NCBI RefSeq assembly: GCF_964021735.1
Contig: NZ_CAXIBN010000075.1
Coordinates: 1-15,297 of the forward strand
Source: Wocania_A sp964021735
GTDB taxonomy: Bacteria; Bacteroidota; Bacteroidia; Flavobacteriales; Flavobacteriaceae
Reading direction: 5' to 3'
Length of the DNA: 15,297 bases
Part shown: positions 14,450 through 15,297 of the stretch, piece by piece
How the letters are laid out: every line of letters starts with the position of its first letter
Numbering within the stretch: the stretch's first letter is position 1
Position numbers and translations under genes: made by a program
The notes under the pieces: model-generated
Seen by the model: the letters and a program-made list of their open reading frames with translations, nothing else
The model's database searches: none
What the model was told of the DNA's origin: nothing

Positions 14450-14641
14450 ATGAAAATAATTGCAGTGACCTTGTTAACAGCTTTCCTTAACCAAATAGAT
14501 ATTGAAGAAAAAATTAATAAAGCACCCAATTCTAATTATGAAATCGGCGTGTTTATTGGTTCTATGCTACCCTTTGTAACACTAGTAGTAATAGCCTATT
14601 TAATATTTAGATACAATAAAAAAAGAATAAATAAAAAGTAA
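14450..14641 (+). CDS. Small single-span membrane protein, unknown function
   Basis: This 63-residue protein is not recognised. The ATG at 14450 is used; the preceding TTG is in frame but less likely. The N-terminus (MKIIAVTLLTAFLNQI) is weakly hydrophobic and may be a signal peptide or half-segment. Residues 18-31 are polar, residues 32-53 form a clear transmembrane helix, and the tail RYNKKRINKK is strongly basic, which suggests a cytoplasmic C-terminus. It begins 16 bases after the MATE gene and ends five bases before another small membrane ORF, so it belongs to that transcript. A role as an accessory peptide of the exporter is speculation. Confidence 0.65.
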   Translation: MKIIAVTLLTAFLNQIDIEEKINKAPNSNYEIGVFIGSMLPFVTLVVIAYLIFRYNKKRINKK

Positions 14642-14646
14642 CCCTT

Positions 14647-14745
14647 ATGGATATCATGTCATTTATTAGCGGCAGCGGACTATTTTTAATATTAGGCTTA
14701 GTTTTAATAATCGTTTACTTTGTAAACAGAAAAAAAAGAAGATAG
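14647..14745 (+). CDS. 32-residue membrane microprotein, unknown function
   Basis: This short ORF encodes a 32-residue peptide beginning MDIMSFISGSG, continuing as one hydrophobic helix (about residues 12-26) and ending in NRKKRR. Support comes from its position five bases after the preceding stop, its clean membrane-helix-plus-basic-tail design like that of the gene before it, and the absence of another gene here. It may instead be a chance ORF, because AT-rich DNA readily encodes hydrophobic runs. The stop codon touches the candidate queD promoter box. Confidence 0.5.
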   Translation: MDIMSFISGSGLFLILGLVLIIVYFVNRKKRR

Positions 14746-14753
14746 TATCTTTG
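14719..14753 (+). promoter_or_regulatory. Candidate promoter of queD
   Basis: TATCTTTG (14746-14753) matches TAnnTTTG, with TTTG at 14719-14722 upstream at a spacer of 23 bases, the long end of the range. Transcription would begin about 15 bases before the queD ATG. The -33 element lies inside the 32-residue ORF. Confidence 0.55.
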
Positions 14754-14774
14754 CAAAGCAAATAGCATTATAAA

Positions 14775-15227
14775 ATGAGCAACATTCGCATTACAAAACA
14801 ATTTTCTTTCGAAACTGGTCACGCCCTTTACGGATACGATGGCAAGTGCAAAAATGTACACGGTCACAGTTACAAACTATCGGTAACCGTTTATGGCAAG
14901 CCTATAACAGACACCAATAATGTGAAATTCGGAATGGTAATCGATTTCGGCGATTTAAAAAAAATTGTAAAAGAAGAAATTGTAAACGTCTTTGATCATG
15001 CCACCGTGTTCAACAAAAACACACCACATGTCGAACTCGCTAAAGAGCTTAAAGACCGCGATCACAACGTGCTCTTGGTAAATTACCAACCCACCAGCGA
15101 AATGATGGTTATCGATTTTGCTCAAAAAATAAAAAATCGTTTACCAAATCATATTGCGTTACATTCCTTAAAACTTCAAGAAACCGATACCTCGTTTGCA
15201 GAATGGTATGCCTCCGATAATATTTAG
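14775..15227 (+). CDS. queD: 6-carboxy-5,6,7,8-tetrahydropterin synthase
   Basis: This cytosolic enzyme converts 7,8-dihydroneopterin triphosphate to 6-carboxytetrahydropterin, an early step towards preQ0 and queuosine in tRNA. The zinc ligands are His16 (FETGHALYG), His29 and His31. The motif C25-KNV-HGH is the mark of QueD, with Cys25 as catalytic base; Asp74-His75 in FDHATVF and the Glu in LQETDTSFAEW complete the site. MVIDFGDLK (54-62) is the conserved strand and helix after the first hairpin. At 150 residues it is longer than the 121-residue E. coli enzyme, with an insertion around residues 80-105. No other que gene is in the window. Eukaryotic-type pyruvoyltetrahydropterin synthase is the alternative, made unlikely by CxxxHGH. 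Confidence 0.9.
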   Translation: MSNIRITKQFSFETGHALYGYDGKCKNVHGHSYKLSVTVYGKPITDTNNVKFGMVIDFGDLKKIVKEEIVNVFDHATVFNKNTPHVELAKELKDRDHNVLLVNYQPTSEMMVIDFAQKIKNRLPNHIALHSLKLQETDTSFAEWYASDNI

Positions 15228-15269
15228 GGCGTTACCCCAAAGGGTCGGGCTTTCGGTAGTCGCTTTTTT
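15227..15269 (+). repeat. 3'-end repeat directly after queD, possible terminator
   Basis: GGGCGTTACC (from the last base of the stop codon), a short loop, then GGTCGGGCTTTC matches the element at 1269-1319 in the gene's sense direction. ACCC/GGGT (15234-15237 with 15242-15245) forms a small hairpin. An alternative outer stem pairs GCG-TACC (15229-15236) with GGTA-CGC (15255-15263) and is followed directly by six T's (15264-15269), the form of an intrinsic terminator. Confidence 0.65.
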
Positions 15270-15297
15270 GTGTTGCATAGGTGCAACAACACAAAAA
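15264..15297. repeat. Long hairpin at the window edge
   Basis: TTTTTGTGTTGCA (15265-15277) pairs with TGCAAC-AAC-ACAAAAA (15282-15297) around TAGG, perfect except for a 3-base bulge. T's precede and A's follow the stem on either strand, so it is not a standard terminator by itself. It shares its T-run with the repeat before it. The element may continue past the window. Confidence 0.55.

Overview
The window looks like an ordinary chromosomal segment of a marine-type member of the Flavobacteriaceae (Bacteroidota). The evidence is the strongly AT-rich DNA, promoters of the Bacteroidota type (TTG, about 19 bases, TAnnTTTG), starts without Shine-Dalgarno sequences, an OmpA porin with thrombospondin type-3 repeats, and intergenic palindromes of kinds common in this family. 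The genus cannot be read from the sequence.

Layout. Bases 1-168 hold the 3' end of an upstream unit (a perfect terminator-like palindrome) and a GNRA-loop palindromic repeat. Bases 193-1044 encode an exported alpha/beta hydrolase. An intergenic stretch at 1045-1377 carries two repeat elements, one with another repeat nested in its loop, and the terminator of a minus-strand Mn-type superoxide dismutase (1378-1986). A promoter region then starts a plus-strand run: an AddA-type helicase-nuclease (2113-5250), 2-amino-3-ketobutyrate CoA ligase (5273-6466), an OmpA/TSP3 outer-membrane protein with its own promoter and a strong terminator (6590-7948), an AddB-type nuclease subunit (8057-10816), and a second, cytosolic alpha/beta hydrolase whose ATG abuts the addB stop (10817-11659). 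Converging on these from the minus strand are a double-domain universal stress protein (11747-12541) and, six bases after its stop, tRNA-Ala(GGC). Divergent from the stress protein runs a plus-strand set: GNAT acetyltransferase (12602-13102), an overlapping MATE exporter (13096-14433), two tiny single-span membrane proteins (14450-14641 and 14647-14745), and QueD of 7-deazapurine biosynthesis (14775-15227). The window ends in a second copy of the 3'-end repeat and a hairpin cut by the window edge.

How the genes relate. The two parts of the break-repair helicase-nuclease lie on either side of kbl and ompA rather than side by side. The AddB partner has no P-loop and only two cysteines, so it can neither hydrolyse ATP nor hold the four-cysteine iron-sulfur cluster of Firmicutes AddB; AddA must be the only motor. 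The other genes are housekeeping functions: oxidative defence, threonine/glycine metabolism, envelope anchoring, stress response, export and tRNA modification.

I found no CRISPR array, insertion sequence, prophage, toxin-antitoxin pair or defence island, and no convincing new multi-gene system. The points most worth a second look are the repeat family found in sense orientation just after two genes, the reduced AddB, the promoter that seems to give a leaderless addA mRNA, the two unrecorded-looking microproteins, and the tRNA joined to the stress-protein gene.
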